64,000 bases of DNA from Caulobacter endophyticus (GTDB lineage Bacteria > Pseudomonadota > Alphaproteobacteria > Caulobacterales > Caulobacteraceae), in NCBI RefSeq assembly GCF_003116815.1, contig NZ_QDKQ01000060.1, positions 23,832-87,831 on the forward strand. The letters run 5' to 3'. The notes beneath the pieces are model-generated. The model worked only from the letters and a program-made list of their open reading frames with translations, was not told where the DNA came from and ran no database searches. A program made the position numbers and the translations under genes. Shown here in pieces: positions 49,376 to 58,830 of the stretch; within the stretch, counting starts at the first letter, position 1; every line of letters begins with the position of its first letter.

Positions 49376-50158
49376 TTATTGCGCCTGACTGACCACCGCG
49401 AACCCGGCCCCTTGCGGATCCTGGCCCATGTAGATCCAGCTGCCGCCGGGCACCTGGTGGACGTCCATCATGGTCGTGGCGCCGGCCGCGAGGGCGCGGT
49501 CGCGGGCGGCCGAGGCGCTGTCGACCTGGGCGTAGTAGTTCCAGAACGAGACCGGCATGTCGGGAAGGCGGGTCATCATGCCGCCGATGTCGGGGCCGCC
49601 GGCCTCGTAGGCGAAGAGCTGGTAGGTTCCCATCGGGCCCATGTCGATGGCCTGCGTCTTCACCCAGCCGAACAGCTTGGAATAGAAGGAAAACGCCCCC
49701 TCCAGGTCGCCGGCCATCAGCTCGCGCCAGCCGAACGTGCCGGGCGCGCCGTCGGCGGGCTGCGGCGGAATCTCGTCGCGGGGGAACGGCTTGAACAGGG
49801 TGAAGACCGCGCCGTACGGGTCGGCGACGACCGAGAAGCGGCCAACGCCCGGAATGTCGTCGGCGGGCATGAACACCGAGCTGCCGGCCTCGACCACCTT
49901 GCCGACATAGGCGTCGACGTCGTCGACGAAGATGTAGCCGATCCAGCCGGGACGGGCGCCTTCCGGGCAGCCGCCTTCGGGCGTGAAGACGCCGCCGACC
50001 CCGGCCTCGCCGACATTGAGGATCATGTACGGGGTCGGGCCGGGCATGCCGGAATCCGTCGGCGTCCAGCCCACGACCTTGGCGTAGAAGGCGCATGCGG
50101 CGTCCACGTCGGTGGTCATCAGTTCGTACCAGCCGAACCGTCCGTTGGTTTCCGACAT
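49376..50158 (-). CDS. VOC-family protein, two glyoxalase-like modules
   Basis: 260 residues. Two similar halves, RFGWYELMTTDVDAACAFYAKV and TFGWRELMAGDLEGAFSFYSK, each start a vicinal-oxygen-chelate module. The halves read WTPTDSGM and WVKTQAIDMG after the helix, matching proteins annotated as CFP-30B-like or 27-kDa antigen VOC proteins. Enzymatic activity is unproven. The start is the ATG at 50158. It lies just upstream of the GFA-family gene on the same strand, but with a 91-base gap. Confidence 0.85.
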   Translation of the reverse strand: MSETNGRFGWYELMTTDVDAACAFYAKVVGWTPTDSGMPGPTPYMILNVGEAGVGGVFTPEGGCPEGARPGWIGYIFVDDVDAYVGKVVEAGSSVFMPADDIPGVGRFSVVADPYGAVFTLFKPFPRDEIPPQPADGAPGTFGWRELMAGDLEGAFSFYSKLFGWVKTQAIDMGPMGTYQLFAYEAGGPDIGGMMTRLPDMPVSFWNYYAQVDSASAARDRALAAGATTMMDVHQVPGGSWIYMGQDPQGAGFAVVSQAQ

Positions 50159-50249
50159 TGCTCTCTCCCTTTCTTCCGGCCCGGCTCGGGCCGTGTTGTG
50201 CGCAAGGACGAACGGCAGGGGGGCGGCCCGACATTCGGCGCGCGGATTT

Positions 50250-50675
50250 CTAGTCGGGCATGGTCTCGAAGGCGGCCAGGCCCTCCGGCAGCACCACCCA
50301 GTTGGGCTTGTCGCGCAGGAAGAGGGCCATGGTGGGGGCGAACAACGAGGCGTCGTCCAGCGAACCGGCATAGATCGTATGACTGTCGTCGACCCCGACC
50401 TCGCCGCCGAAGACGAGGCCGCCGCAGCCGGGGCAGGCGTTGCGCAGGGCTTCGCCGCCCCGGAAGGCCGGCGAGCGGACCTTCAGGGTTTCGCCGGTGA
50501 TGGTCACCGCGGAGGCCGCAAAGCCCATGAACGGCACGAAGCCCGAACCCGAGGCCTTGCGGCAGTCGGCGCAGCAGCAATAGCCCTGGTACAGGGGCTC
50601 GCCCGTGGCGCTCCAGCGCACGGCGCCGCACAGGCATCCTCCGGCGTAACGGCGTTCCGTCGTCATGGGCGGCAT
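50250..50675 (-). CDS. GFA-family (formaldehyde-activating enzyme-like) zinc protein
   Basis: 141 residues. Zinc ligands are visible in GGCLCGAVRW, CCCADCRKASG and CPGCGG, the pattern of the GFA/CENP-V fold. The family includes a glutathione-dependent formaldehyde-activating enzyme, but most members have unknown roles. The ATG at 50675 has AGGAAGG seven bases upstream; the ATG at 50666 is possible. It probably forms a two-gene unit with the VOC gene downstream. Confidence 0.85.
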   Translation of the reverse strand: MPPMTTERRYAGGCLCGAVRWSATGEPLYQGYCCCADCRKASGSGFVPFMGFAASAVTITGETLKVRSPAFRGGEALRNACPGCGGLVFGGEVGVDDSHTIYAGSLDDASLFAPTMALFLRDKPNWVVLPEGLAAFETMPD

Positions 50676-50730
50676 TGATGGACCTTCCTGTGACAGGCGC
50701 AAGCGGGGAGAGCTCTGTCCGTCCCAGCGT

Positions 50731-50881
50731 CGTCATCCCGGGCGGAGGCGCGGCGCCCGCCGCAGACCCGGGACCCAGTAGACTGGGCTCAGCGCTAGAA
50801 CCCGCCGCCTCGGCTGCGGCCGACGCAATGCGGCGATCCCGGGGTCCCGGATAAGCCCTGCGGGCTTTCCGGGATGACGAG
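50731..50881. repeat. Long inverted intergenic repeat (CGTCATCCCGG class)
   Basis: CGTCATCCCGGGCGGAGG at the left end is matched by TTTCCGGGATGACG at the right, with inner GACCCGGGACCCAG and CCCGGGGTCCCGG arms. This is a second family of palindromic repeat in the window, distinct from the CTCCCCCT elements. Confidence 0.75.
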
Positions 50882-50900
50882 ACGGGGCATGGCTACGCGA

Positions 50901-52004
50901 CTAGAACAAGCTCAACTGATCGCCCGTCTTGGGCGGAACGCGGAACTGGGTGACGTCCAGGCGGGGCAGGGGCCTGTCGAGCTCGAAACGCCTCAGGGCG
51001 GCGTGGAAGCGCTGGTTCAACACCTCGGCCACCGGGCCCTCGCCGGTCATGCGCTTGCCGAACTCGCTGTCATAGGCCGCCCCGCCGCGCATCTGGCGCA
51101 CCAGCGACATAACCCGCTTGGCGCGGTCGGGATGGTCGGAGGCCAGCCACTGCTCGAACAGGCCATGGATCTCCATCGGCAGGCGGATGGCGACATAGCC
51201 GGCGGCGACCGCCCCGGCCGCCTTGGCGCGCTCCAGCACCGCCTCCATCTCGTGGTCGTTCAGCGAGGGGATGGCCGGGGCGAACATGACGATGGTCGGC
51301 ACGCCGGCTTCGGAGAGCTGGCGCACGGCGTCGAGACGCCGCTCGGGCGTCGCCGCGCGCGGCTCCATGCTGCGGGCCAGCTTGCGGTCCAGCGTGGTGA
51401 TCGACACGGCCGCGCGCGCCAGGCCCGCCCGTCCCATCTCGCCCAGAATGTCGAGGTCGCGGGTGATCAGGGCCGACTTGGTGATGATCGAGAACGGGTG
51501 GCGAAAGCGGCTCAGCGTCTCCAGCACGCCGCGCGTAACGCGCAGGGAGCGCTCCTGCGGCTGGTAAGGATCGGTGTCGCCGCCGATGTGGACGCTGCCT
51601 GCCTTGTAGGAGGGCTTGGACAGTTCGCGATCCAGCAGCTTGCCGGCTTCGGGCTTGAAGAACAGCTTGCTCTCGAAGTCGAGGCCGGGGGAGAGGCCGA
51701 GATAGGCGTGCGCAGGGCGGGCGTAGCAGTAGATGCAGCCATGCTCGCAGCCGCGATAGGGGTTGATCGAGCGGTCGAAACCGACGTCGGGGCTCTTGTT
51801 GCGGGCGATGACCGTCTTGGACTTCATGGCCAGCACGCTGGTGGTCAGCACGCGAGCGGCGTTGTCGTCCTCGGTCCAGCCGTCGTTGAAGGGTTCGGAG
51901 GTCAGGCTTTCGTAGCGGCCGGTCTCGTTGCTGCGCGCGCCGCGGCCGCGGGCGGCGGTTCCCTGCTTGTAGGCGGTGTCGGTGAAGGAGCGGCGCGTCT
52001 GCAT
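50901..52004 (-). CDS. Radical SAM protein, PA0069 family
   Basis: 367 residues. The [4Fe-4S] motif is CEHGCIYCY (near residue 84), preceded by GFDRSINPYRG. IHIGGDTDPYQP-type (VHIGGDTDPYQPQERSL) and FSIITKSALITRDLDIL follow, as in SplB-like PA0069 proteins. No reaction is established, although some relatives act on DNA photoproducts. The ATG at 52004 is used; the ATG at 52013 gives three more residues. Confidence 0.88.
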   Translation of the reverse strand: MQTRRSFTDTAYKQGTAARGRGARSNETGRYESLTSEPFNDGWTEDDNAARVLTTSVLAMKSKTVIARNKSPDVGFDRSINPYRGCEHGCIYCYARPAHAYLGLSPGLDFESKLFFKPEAGKLLDRELSKPSYKAGSVHIGGDTDPYQPQERSLRVTRGVLETLSRFRHPFSIITKSALITRDLDILGEMGRAGLARAAVSITTLDRKLARSMEPRAATPERRLDAVRQLSEAGVPTIVMFAPAIPSLNDHEMEAVLERAKAAGAVAAGYVAIRLPMEIHGLFEQWLASDHPDRAKRVMSLVRQMRGGAAYDSEFGKRMTGEGPVAEVLNQRFHAALRRFELDRPLPRLDVTQFRVPPKTGDQLSLF

Positions 52005-52085
52005 GCAGGGCATCCTACGCCCACATCCAGAACATAACAAGAACGATGCTTGACGAGTGCGGCGACGAGGCTCCAAAGGCGAGGC

Positions 52086-52565
52086 ATGATCTCGGTGATC
52101 CTTCCCGCCGTCGCGCCCGCGCATGCGCTCGCCCAGCTCCTGGCCCAGCTGGTGCCGGCCGCCGTCGACGGGCTCGTCAAGGAGGTGGTGATCGCCGGCG
52201 CCTCCGAGCCTGGGCTGGAGGCCCTGATCGAAGACAGCGGCGCGCGGTTCGTGATTACCGCCGGCGATCGCGGGGCGCTGCTGGCCGCCGGGGCGAAGGT
52301 CGCGCGGGGCGACTGGATCCTGACGCTGGATCCGACGCGCGGCCTGCCGGAAACCTGGCGCGGGCCGGTCGAGGCGCATCTGGCCGGCGGGGCGGGGGCT
52401 GCGGCGCTGCTGCTGGCCCCGGGCGGCTGGCTGGCGAGGCTGAACGCGGCCCCCTTGGGGCTGCTGGCGCGGCGGCTGGACTATGCGGCGACGGGCGGGT
52501 TTGCGGGGAGTACGCCGGAAAAGGCGCTGGCGGCGCGGCTTAAGGCGCGGAACGTAAGGCTCTAG
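52086..52565 (+). CDS. Small glycosyltransferase family 2-like protein
   Basis: 159 residues. The N-terminus MISVILPAVAP and KEVVIAGASEP, LLAAGAKVARGDWILTLDPT follow the GT-A fold of family 2, but the protein ends soon after the nucleotide-binding half, so it may be only a nucleotide-sugar binding or decayed form. GAGG precedes the ATG. It is divergent from the radical SAM gene. Confidence 0.7.
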   Translation: MISVILPAVAPAHALAQLLAQLVPAAVDGLVKEVVIAGASEPGLEALIEDSGARFVITAGDRGALLAAGAKVARGDWILTLDPTRGLPETWRGPVEAHLAGGAGAAALLLAPGGWLARLNAAPLGLLARRLDYAATGGFAGSTPEKALAARLKARNVRL

Positions 52566-52568
52566 CGC

Positions 52569-52690
52569 AGGCCCCCTCCGGTCCTCCGGGCCACCTCCCC
52601 TAAGAGGAGGAGGATCTGGCGAGGCCTGCGCCAACAAGATGCTCTCCCCCTGGGGGAGCTGTCGGCGTAGTCGACTGAAGGGGGCTTGGG
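52569..52690. repeat. GC-rich palindromic intergenic repeat pair (copy 8)
   Basis: CCCCCTCCGGTCCTCCGGGCC and CTCCCCCTGGGGGAGCTGTCG carry the two arms in the reverse order of the other copies. Confidence 0.65.
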
Positions 52691-52727
52691 GTTGTAAGCG
52701 CCCGTCGCCCCGCGTTATCGAGAACCC

Positions 52728-54494
52728 ATGTCGTTCGCCCATGCCTCCGCCGCCGCATCCGTGAAGTGGGTCGGCTGGCTGCGGCGCCGGATCCGGTCGA
52801 GCGAGCTGTGGCTGATCGCCGTGGCGACGCTGATCGGTGTCGCCGCCGGGACCTTCGCGGTCGTGCAGGCCCAGGTCGCCCACGGCCTGCAGATGCTGCT
52901 GTTCGAGATCGACATCAACGAGCGCCTGAGCGCCCAGACCCATGTCGCGCCCTGGCGGCTGCTGGCCATTCCGGCCGGCGGGCTGCTGCTGGGCGGCGTC
53001 ACCTGGGCCTGGATGAAGTACCGCCCGCGCCCGGCCGTCGACCCCGTGGAGGCCAACGCCCTGCACGGCGGGCGGCTTTCGATGAAGGACAGCGCCTTCA
53101 TCTGCGGCCAGACCATGCTGTCGAACGGGGTGGGGGCCTCGGTCGGGCTTGAGGCCGCCTACGCTCAGGCCGGAGCAGCAGCGGCCTCGTTCGCCGGCCA
53201 GCGGCTGAACCTGCGCCGGGCCGACATGCGCACCCTGGTCGGGGCCGGGGCCGGGGCGGCCATCGCCGCCGCCTTCGGCGCGCCGCTGACGGGCGCCTTC
53301 TACGCCTTCGAGATCGTCATCGGGGCCTATACCGTCGCCAACCTGGCGCCTGTCGTGGCCGCCGCCCTGGCCGCAGTGCTGGTGGCCAGCAAGATGGGCG
53401 CGATCCCCTACCTGCTGAAGACCGACACCCAGGCCGTGCAGTCCTGGACCGACTACGGCCTCTACGCCCTGGTAGGCCTGGCCTGCGCGATCGTCGGCAT
53501 CGGCCTGATGCGGCTGGTGGCCAACGCCGAGCGGCTGGTGACGCGCTCGCCGATCCCGCGCTGGCTGCGTCCGGCGATCGGCGGCATGGGCCTGGCGGCG
53601 CTGGCGCTGATCACGCCCCAGACCCTGTCGGCCGGTCACGGGGCCCTGCACATCAACCTGACGGCCGAGCTGCCGCTGAAGCTGCTCCTGCTGCTGCTGG
53701 CGATGAAGGCCCTGGCCTCGGTCATTTCGCTGAGCTTCGGCTTCCGGGGCGGCCTGTTCTTCGCCTCGCTGTTCCTGGGGGCGCTGCTGGGTCAGGTGTT
53801 CTCGGCCCTGTCGCTGCTGATCCCGTGGGCGCCCAGCCTGGATCCGACCGTGGCGGCCCTGGTCGGCATGGCCGCCCTGGGCGTGGCCGTGGTCGGCGGG
53901 CCCTTCACCATGTCGTTCCTGGTCCTGGAGGCGACCGGCGACTTCACCGTGGCGGCCGCGGCCCTGGTGGCCTCGATGATCGCCAGCGCCATGGTGCGCG
54001 AGACCTTCGGCTATTCGTTCTCGACCTGGCGGCTGCACCTGCGCGGCGAAACCATCCGCAGCGCCCACGACGTCTCGTGGATGCGGCCGCTGAGCGCGGG
54101 GCGTATGATGCGCAAGGACGTCCAGACCGTGCCGGCCGAGACGACCCTGGCCGAATTCCGACGCCGGTTCCCGCTGGGCTCTACCAAGCGGGTGATCATG
54201 GTCGACGGGGCGGGGCTCTATGCGGGCGTGATCCCGACCGCCAAGGCCTATGCCGAGGGGGGCGACGGAGAGCGGCCGGTGGCAGGGCTGGCGATCAATG
54301 CGGATGCGGCGCTGAAGCCCGAGCAGAGCATCAAGGACGTCATGCGCGCCTTCGACCGCAGCGAGACCGACGAACTGGCCGTGATCGACGACAAGCGCAA
54401 CGTGCTGGGCGTGCTGTCCGAGGCCTACGCCACGCGGCGTTATGCCGAAGAGCTGGAGAAGGCGCGGCGCGAGCTGACAGGCGAGGCGGGGTAG
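52728..54494 (+). CDS. ClC-family chloride channel/antiporter with CBS domains
   Basis: 588 residues. A ClC membrane core (about residues 30-440) is followed by a CBS pair (about 460-580; MRKDVQTVPAETTLAEF and IKDVMRAFDRSETDELAVID). The helix-F equivalent is VGLEAAYAQAG, keeping the gating Glu but lacking the Gly-Pro of GKEGP. The helix-N motif GxFxP is replaced by GGLFFASLFLG. These departures are common in some bacterial ClC clades, and the ion specificity cannot be told. It is a single gene. Confidence 0.88.
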   Translation: MSFAHASAAASVKWVGWLRRRIRSSELWLIAVATLIGVAAGTFAVVQAQVAHGLQMLLFEIDINERLSAQTHVAPWRLLAIPAGGLLLGGVTWAWMKYRPRPAVDPVEANALHGGRLSMKDSAFICGQTMLSNGVGASVGLEAAYAQAGAAAASFAGQRLNLRRADMRTLVGAGAGAAIAAAFGAPLTGAFYAFEIVIGAYTVANLAPVVAAALAAVLVASKMGAIPYLLKTDTQAVQSWTDYGLYALVGLACAIVGIGLMRLVANAERLVTRSPIPRWLRPAIGGMGLAALALITPQTLSAGHGALHINLTAELPLKLLLLLLAMKALASVISLSFGFRGGLFFASLFLGALLGQVFSALSLLIPWAPSLDPTVAALVGMAALGVAVVGGPFTMSFLVLEATGDFTVAAAALVASMIASAMVRETFGYSFSTWRLHLRGETIRSAHDVSWMRPLSAGRMMRKDVQTVPAETTLAEFRRRFPLGSTKRVIMVDGAGLYAGVIPTAKAYAEGGDGERPVAGLAINADAALKPEQSIKDVMRAFDRSETDELAVIDDKRNVLGVLSEAYATRRYAEELEKARRELTGEAG

Positions 54495-54502
54495 GTTTCG
54501 TG

Positions 54503-54528
54503 ACCCTCCCCCTGCAGGGGAGGTTTTA
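54503..54528. repeat. Short palindromic intergenic element
   Basis: CCTCCCCCTGCAGGGGAGG followed by TTTTAG is a single arm of the repeat family and can act as a terminator for the ClC gene. Confidence 0.6.
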
Positions 54529-54530
54529 GC

Positions 54531-56111
54531 TTACAGGTCCAGCCGGAAGTCGATGACCTTGGCCCCGCTGGCCACGGCGTCCAGCGTACGGGTTTCCGCG
54601 CCCAGCAGGCGGCGGTAGGTCCAGTACGAGGCCATGACCTTCTCGACGTAGTTGCGGGTCTCGAGCGCCGGCAGGCTTTCGATCAGTAGCAGGCTGTCGC
54701 AGTCGGCGCCCAACTGCTGCTGCACCTTCAGCAGCGTGCCCGGACCGCCGTTGTAGGCGGCCACCGCGCGCAGCAGGTCGGGGCTCTGCAGGCCACGGTC
54801 CATCAGCCAGGTGAAGTAGTCCTGGCCGACACGCAGGTTGAAGGCCGGGTCGAACAGCGGGGTGTTGTCGGCCAGCAGCTTGTCGTCGCCGGCGGCGCGG
54901 GCGGCGGCGACGGGCATCAGTTGCATCAGGCCCACGGCCCCGGCGCCGGAAACGGCCATCGGGTCGAAGCGGCTTTCCTGGCGCACCAGGGCGTAGACCA
55001 GGGCCTTATTGAGCGTGAAGCCGCCCTTGGGCTCCAGCTCGGGCAGGGGGTAGTCCTCGCCGCCGATCTTCTTGACCGGGCGGCCGGCGTTGAACGGGGC
55101 GCGGGCGTTGAGCGCCAGGGTCAGGGCGCTCCAGTCGGCGCGGGCCTTGTCGTCGGCGGCCAGGGAGAGGCCGGCCCGCAGTTCCGCGCCGGCCTCGTTC
55201 CAGCGGCCAAGCTGCGCCAGCGAGGCGGCGCGGCGGGCGCGGATGTCGCCGGCCAGCAGCTTGTTCAGCGAGGCAGGGTCGGGACCGCTGTAGGAGACGC
55301 GGGTGATCAGGGCGGCGATCGGATCGTCCGGATCGTTGGCGACGGCGAGGCCCGCCATCGACAGCTGGCGGGCGGCGATCATGCCGTAGAAGGTCTGCGG
55401 GGCCTGGGCGGCCTGGCCCAGCAGCGCGCGGACGCCGTCGTTGTCGCCGGCCATGCCGGCCGAGCGGGCGGCCCAGAAGGCGCCGGCGGCGCGCAGCCAG
55501 TCGTCCTGGCTCTGGTCGTGGGCGACCTGTTCGAAATAGCCGCGGGCCTCGGTGTAGGATTCGAGGCGGAACGAGGCCAGGCCCGCGATCCAGCGCTCGC
55601 CCGAGGCCTTGGCCAGCTTCAGCGCGCCCTTCACGTCGCCGGAATAATAGGCTTCGCGAGCGGCGCGGCCCTTGTCGGCGGGGCCTGCCGAACGGCCGCC
55701 CTGGGCGACGTCGACGAACAGTTCGGGAGCCTTGGGCGCGGCCACGCGCGCCGGCTTGCGCTTCATGGCCAGGGCGTAGACGCGATCGGCGCCGGCCTCG
55801 TCGCCATAGAGCTTCAGCCAGCCGGTAAGGTCGTCGTAGCTGGCGGTGTAGGCCGTCGGGTGCATCAGGCGCACCAGCGACAGCTTGCCGATCAGGCTGC
55901 GGTTGCGGGTATTGGCGAAGGCGGCTTCGGCGGCGTCGAAATCGCCGCGCTCGGCGGCTCCGAAGGCGGCCTGATAGTAGCGCATGTCGCTGTCGGACAG
56001 CGGTTCAAGCCCCGCGGCCCTTGCTGCGGGCGCAGCGAGGTTCAGGCAAAGCGCGAGGGCCGAAACAACGGCCAGAGGGCGAGCGAAAAGCTGCAAATCG
56101 TATCCGCGCAA
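54531..56111 (-). CDS. Soluble lytic murein transglycosylase (Slt70-like)
   Basis: 526 residues. A signal peptide (about 1-33) precedes an alpha-helical superhelix (about 35-345) and the catalytic GEWL domain (about 355-500). The catalytic Glu is in RQESRFDPMAV, and AVGLMQLMPVAAARAA, YFTWLMDRG and VAAYNGGPGTLLKV are the other motifs. It cleaves peptidoglycan glycan strands in the periplasm. The start is the ATG at 56111. It is 51 bases from the uracil-DNA glycosylase gene upstream on the same strand, so the two may share a transcript. Confidence 0.92.
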   Translation of the reverse strand: MRGYDLQLFARPLAVVSALALCLNLAAPAARAAGLEPLSDSDMRYYQAAFGAAERGDFDAAEAAFANTRNRSLIGKLSLVRLMHPTAYTASYDDLTGWLKLYGDEAGADRVYALAMKRKPARVAAPKAPELFVDVAQGGRSAGPADKGRAAREAYYSGDVKGALKLAKASGERWIAGLASFRLESYTEARGYFEQVAHDQSQDDWLRAAGAFWAARSAGMAGDNDGVRALLGQAAQAPQTFYGMIAARQLSMAGLAVANDPDDPIAALITRVSYSGPDPASLNKLLAGDIRARRAASLAQLGRWNEAGAELRAGLSLAADDKARADWSALTLALNARAPFNAGRPVKKIGGEDYPLPELEPKGGFTLNKALVYALVRQESRFDPMAVSGAGAVGLMQLMPVAAARAAGDDKLLADNTPLFDPAFNLRVGQDYFTWLMDRGLQSPDLLRAVAAYNGGPGTLLKVQQQLGADCDSLLLIESLPALETRNYVEKVMASYWTYRRLLGAETRTLDAVASGAKVIDFRLDL

Positions 56112-56161
56112 GCCTTTGAAAAGGCGGCGCGCGTCCCCGTTCCGACTGGTCAGCGGCTTGT

Positions 56162-56983
56162 TTAATGGGGGCGTTCGGGTCGATCAAGCCTTTCGGCCAG
56201 CATCAAGAGGTCCTGCCAGGCCTTCTTCTTGGCCGCCGGCTGGCGCAGCAGGAACGCCGGATGCAGGCTGGGCAAGGCCGGAACCTCGATCGCGCCGTCC
56301 TCCGAGCGCCATTCGAACCAGCGTCCGCGCAGCGAAAGAATGCCTTCCTCGCGCTTCAACATGCTCTTTGCCGAGGCGCCGCCGACCAGCAGGATCAGCT
56401 TCGGCTTGATGAGCATGATGGCTCGCTCGACGAACGGGGCGCAGACGGCCTGTTCCTGGGGCGTGGGCGTGCGATTGCCCGGCGGGCGCCAGAAGACGGT
56501 GTTGGTGATGAAGGCGCGCTCCTGCAGGCCGGCGGCCTTGAGCATGCGGTCCAGAAGCTGGCCGGCGCGGCCCACGAAAGGCTCGCCGCGCGCGTCTTCC
56601 TCGGCGCCGGGGCCTTCGCCGATGACCATCACCGGCGCATCGCCCGGACCGCGCGAGAACACCGCCTGCTTGGCGCCTTGCGTCTTGAGCGGGCAGCCGT
56701 CGAAGGCGGCGATGGCGGCGGCCAAGCTTTCGAGGTCGTTGCAGGCGGCGGCCAGTTCCCTGGCCTGGGCGGCGGCCGCGCCGATGTCGACGCCGCCGAA
56801 CGCGCCGGGACGGGGAGAGGGAGCTGCGACCACCACCGGCTGGGGCTGGCTGCGGGCCCTAAGCAGGGCCGCGCCCTCGGCCAGGCGGTCGATCGGCTCG
56901 TCGGCGTAGCAGGCCTCGACGCCCGCATCGGCCCAGAAGGCCAGCAGGCTTTCGACGGCGCGCGGATCGACGGCGAGGCTCAT
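56162..56983 (-). CDS. Uracil-DNA glycosylase, family 4
   Basis: 273 residues. The family-4 motif A is IGEGPGAEEDARGEPFVGRA (near 120) and motif B is SLHPAFLLRQPA (near 237). Cys residues at GCPL (near 97), VCAPF (near 182) and the N-terminal region could bind the iron-sulfur cluster typical of this family. It removes uracil from DNA in the cytoplasm. The N-terminal 80 residues are variable and Ala-rich. It is divergent from ETF-QO. Confidence 0.9.
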   Translation of the reverse strand: MSLAVDPRAVESLLAFWADAGVEACYADEPIDRLAEGAALLRARSQPQPVVVAAPSPRPGAFGGVDIGAAAAQARELAAACNDLESLAAAIAAFDGCPLKTQGAKQAVFSRGPGDAPVMVIGEGPGAEEDARGEPFVGRAGQLLDRMLKAAGLQERAFITNTVFWRPPGNRTPTPQEQAVCAPFVERAIMLIKPKLILLVGGASAKSMLKREEGILSLRGRWFEWRSEDGAIEVPALPSLHPAFLLRQPAAKKKAWQDLLMLAERLDRPERPH

Positions 56984-57149
56984 GGGGTTTCTCTAGCGAG
57001 TATAATGATCTGCGTCACCGGAATGTCCGCGCTGCGGTGCAACAAAAACTCTAGGGTTTTCCTTGACCGCCGTGGCGTCACGTTCGGATAAAGTCCGACT
57101 CAAACAGGAAGAAGGCAGGCTCCGCGCAGAGCCTGGGGCGGGAGAAGCC

Positions 57150-58823
57150 ATGAGCGAAGTCCTCGAACGCGAGTCGATGGAATACGACGTCGTCATCGTC
57201 GGGGGCGGCCCGGCGGGTCTGTCGGCGGCCATCCGTCTCAAGCAGATGGCCGAAAAGGCCGGAACCGAAGTCAGCGTGGCCCTGGTCGAGAAGGGCTCGG
57301 AGGTCGGCGCTCATATTCTTTCGGGCGCGGTCATCGATCCCAAGGCGCTGAACGAGCTGATCCCCGACTGGAAGGAAAAGGGCGCGCCGCTCGAGACGCC
57401 GGTCACCAAGGACAAGTTCCTGCTGCTGGGTCCGCAGGGCGAGCTTGGCCTGCCGATGTTCGCCATGCCGCCGTTCATGCACAACCACGGCTGCTACATC
57501 GCCTCGCTGGGCAACGTCACCCGCTGGCTGGCGGCCCAGGCCGAGGAGCTGGGCGTCGAGATCTATCCGGGCTTCGCCGCCTCGGACATGGTCTGGCGCG
57601 AGGACGGCTCGCTGAAGGGGGTGGTTGTCGGCGTCGTCGGCATCGCCAAGGACGGCCATGAGAAGCCCGACTACCAGCCGGGCATGGAGCTGCACGGCAA
57701 GTACGTGTTCATCGCCGAGGGCGTGCGCGGCTCGCTGGCCAAGCAGCTGATCGCCAAGTTCGAGCTCGACGCCGGCAAGTCGCCGCAGAAGTACGGCATC
57801 GGCCTCAAGGAGCTGTGGCAGATCCCGGCCGACAAGCACCAGCCGGGCCTGGCCCAGCACACCACCGGCTGGCCGCTGGACAACCAGACGGGCGGCGGCA
57901 GCTTCATGTACCACTTCGGGGACAACTACGTGTCCATCGGCTACGTGGTGCACCTGAACTACAAGAACCCCTGGCTGTCGCCCTTCGACGAGTTCCAGCG
58001 CTTCAAGCAGCACCCCTCTGTGCGTCCGTATCTGGAAGGTGGGAAACGCATCGCCTATGGCGCGCGGGCCATCACCGAGGGCGGCTACCAGTCGATCCCG
58101 AAGCTGTCGTTCCCCGGCGGCGTGCTGATCGGCTGCTCGGCCGGCTTCGTGAACGTGCCGCGCATCAAGGGCAGCCACAATGCCATGAAGACCGGCATGC
58201 TGGCCGCCGAGGAGGCCTTCAAGGCCATCGCCGCCGGCCGCGAGGGCGACGCGCTGGTCGAGTACGAGGCCGCCTTCGAGACGTCCTGGGTCGCCAAGGA
58301 GCTGAAGGTCGTCCGCAACGCCAAGCCGCTGCTAGGCAAGCTGGGCACCGCGCTCGGCGGCGCGGCCGGCATGTTCGACATGTGGTGCGCGCACCTCTTC
58401 GGCGGCTTCTCGTTCTTCGGCACGCTGAAGCATGACAAGACCGACGCGGCCTCTACGGGCCTGGCCAAGGACTACAAGCCGATCGTCTATCCCAAGCCCG
58501 ACGGCGTGATCAGCTTCGACAAGCTGTCGAGCGTCTTCCTGTCGGCCACCAACCACGAGGAAGACCAGCCGGCGCACCTGAAGCTGAAGGACCCGAGCGT
58601 TCCGATCGACGTCAACCTGCCCAAGTATGGCGAACCGGCGCGCCTCTACTGCCCGGCCGGCGTCTACGAGGTGCTGTACGACGAGCAGGGGGCCAATCCG
58701 AAGTTCCAGATCAACGCCCAGAACTGCGTCCACTGCAAAACCTGCGACATCAAGGATCCGTCGCAGAACATCGTCTGGACCACGCCCGAAGGCGGCGGCG
58801 GCCCGAACTATCCGAACATGTAA
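57150..58823 (+). CDS. Electron transfer flavoprotein:ubiquinone oxidoreductase
   Basis: 557 residues. The FAD-binding motif is VVIVGGGPAGLSAAIRL at the N-terminus. A quinone-binding region follows (FSHNHG-like segment MPPFMHNHGCY, and ADKHQPGLAQHTTGWPL). The C-terminal ferredoxin-type cluster ligands are YCPAGVYE, then CVHCKTCDIKDP. It passes electrons from ETF, reduced by acyl-CoA and other dehydrogenases, to the quinone pool. The ATG at 57150, with GGGAGAAG upstream, is chosen over the open frame from 57063. It is a single gene; a palindromic repeat follows it. Confidence 0.94.
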   Translation: MSEVLERESMEYDVVIVGGGPAGLSAAIRLKQMAEKAGTEVSVALVEKGSEVGAHILSGAVIDPKALNELIPDWKEKGAPLETPVTKDKFLLLGPQGELGLPMFAMPPFMHNHGCYIASLGNVTRWLAAQAEELGVEIYPGFAASDMVWREDGSLKGVVVGVVGIAKDGHEKPDYQPGMELHGKYVFIAEGVRGSLAKQLIAKFELDAGKSPQKYGIGLKELWQIPADKHQPGLAQHTTGWPLDNQTGGGSFMYHFGDNYVSIGYVVHLNYKNPWLSPFDEFQRFKQHPSVRPYLEGGKRIAYGARAITEGGYQSIPKLSFPGGVLIGCSAGFVNVPRIKGSHNAMKTGMLAAEEAFKAIAAGREGDALVEYEAAFETSWVAKELKVVRNAKPLLGKLGTALGGAAGMFDMWCAHLFGGFSFFGTLKHDKTDAASTGLAKDYKPIVYPKPDGVISFDKLSSVFLSATNHEEDQPAHLKLKDPSVPIDVNLPKYGEPARLYCPAGVYEVLYDEQGANPKFQINAQNCVHCKTCDIKDPSQNIVWTTPEGGGGPNYPNM

Positions 58824-58830
58824 GCGGAGA

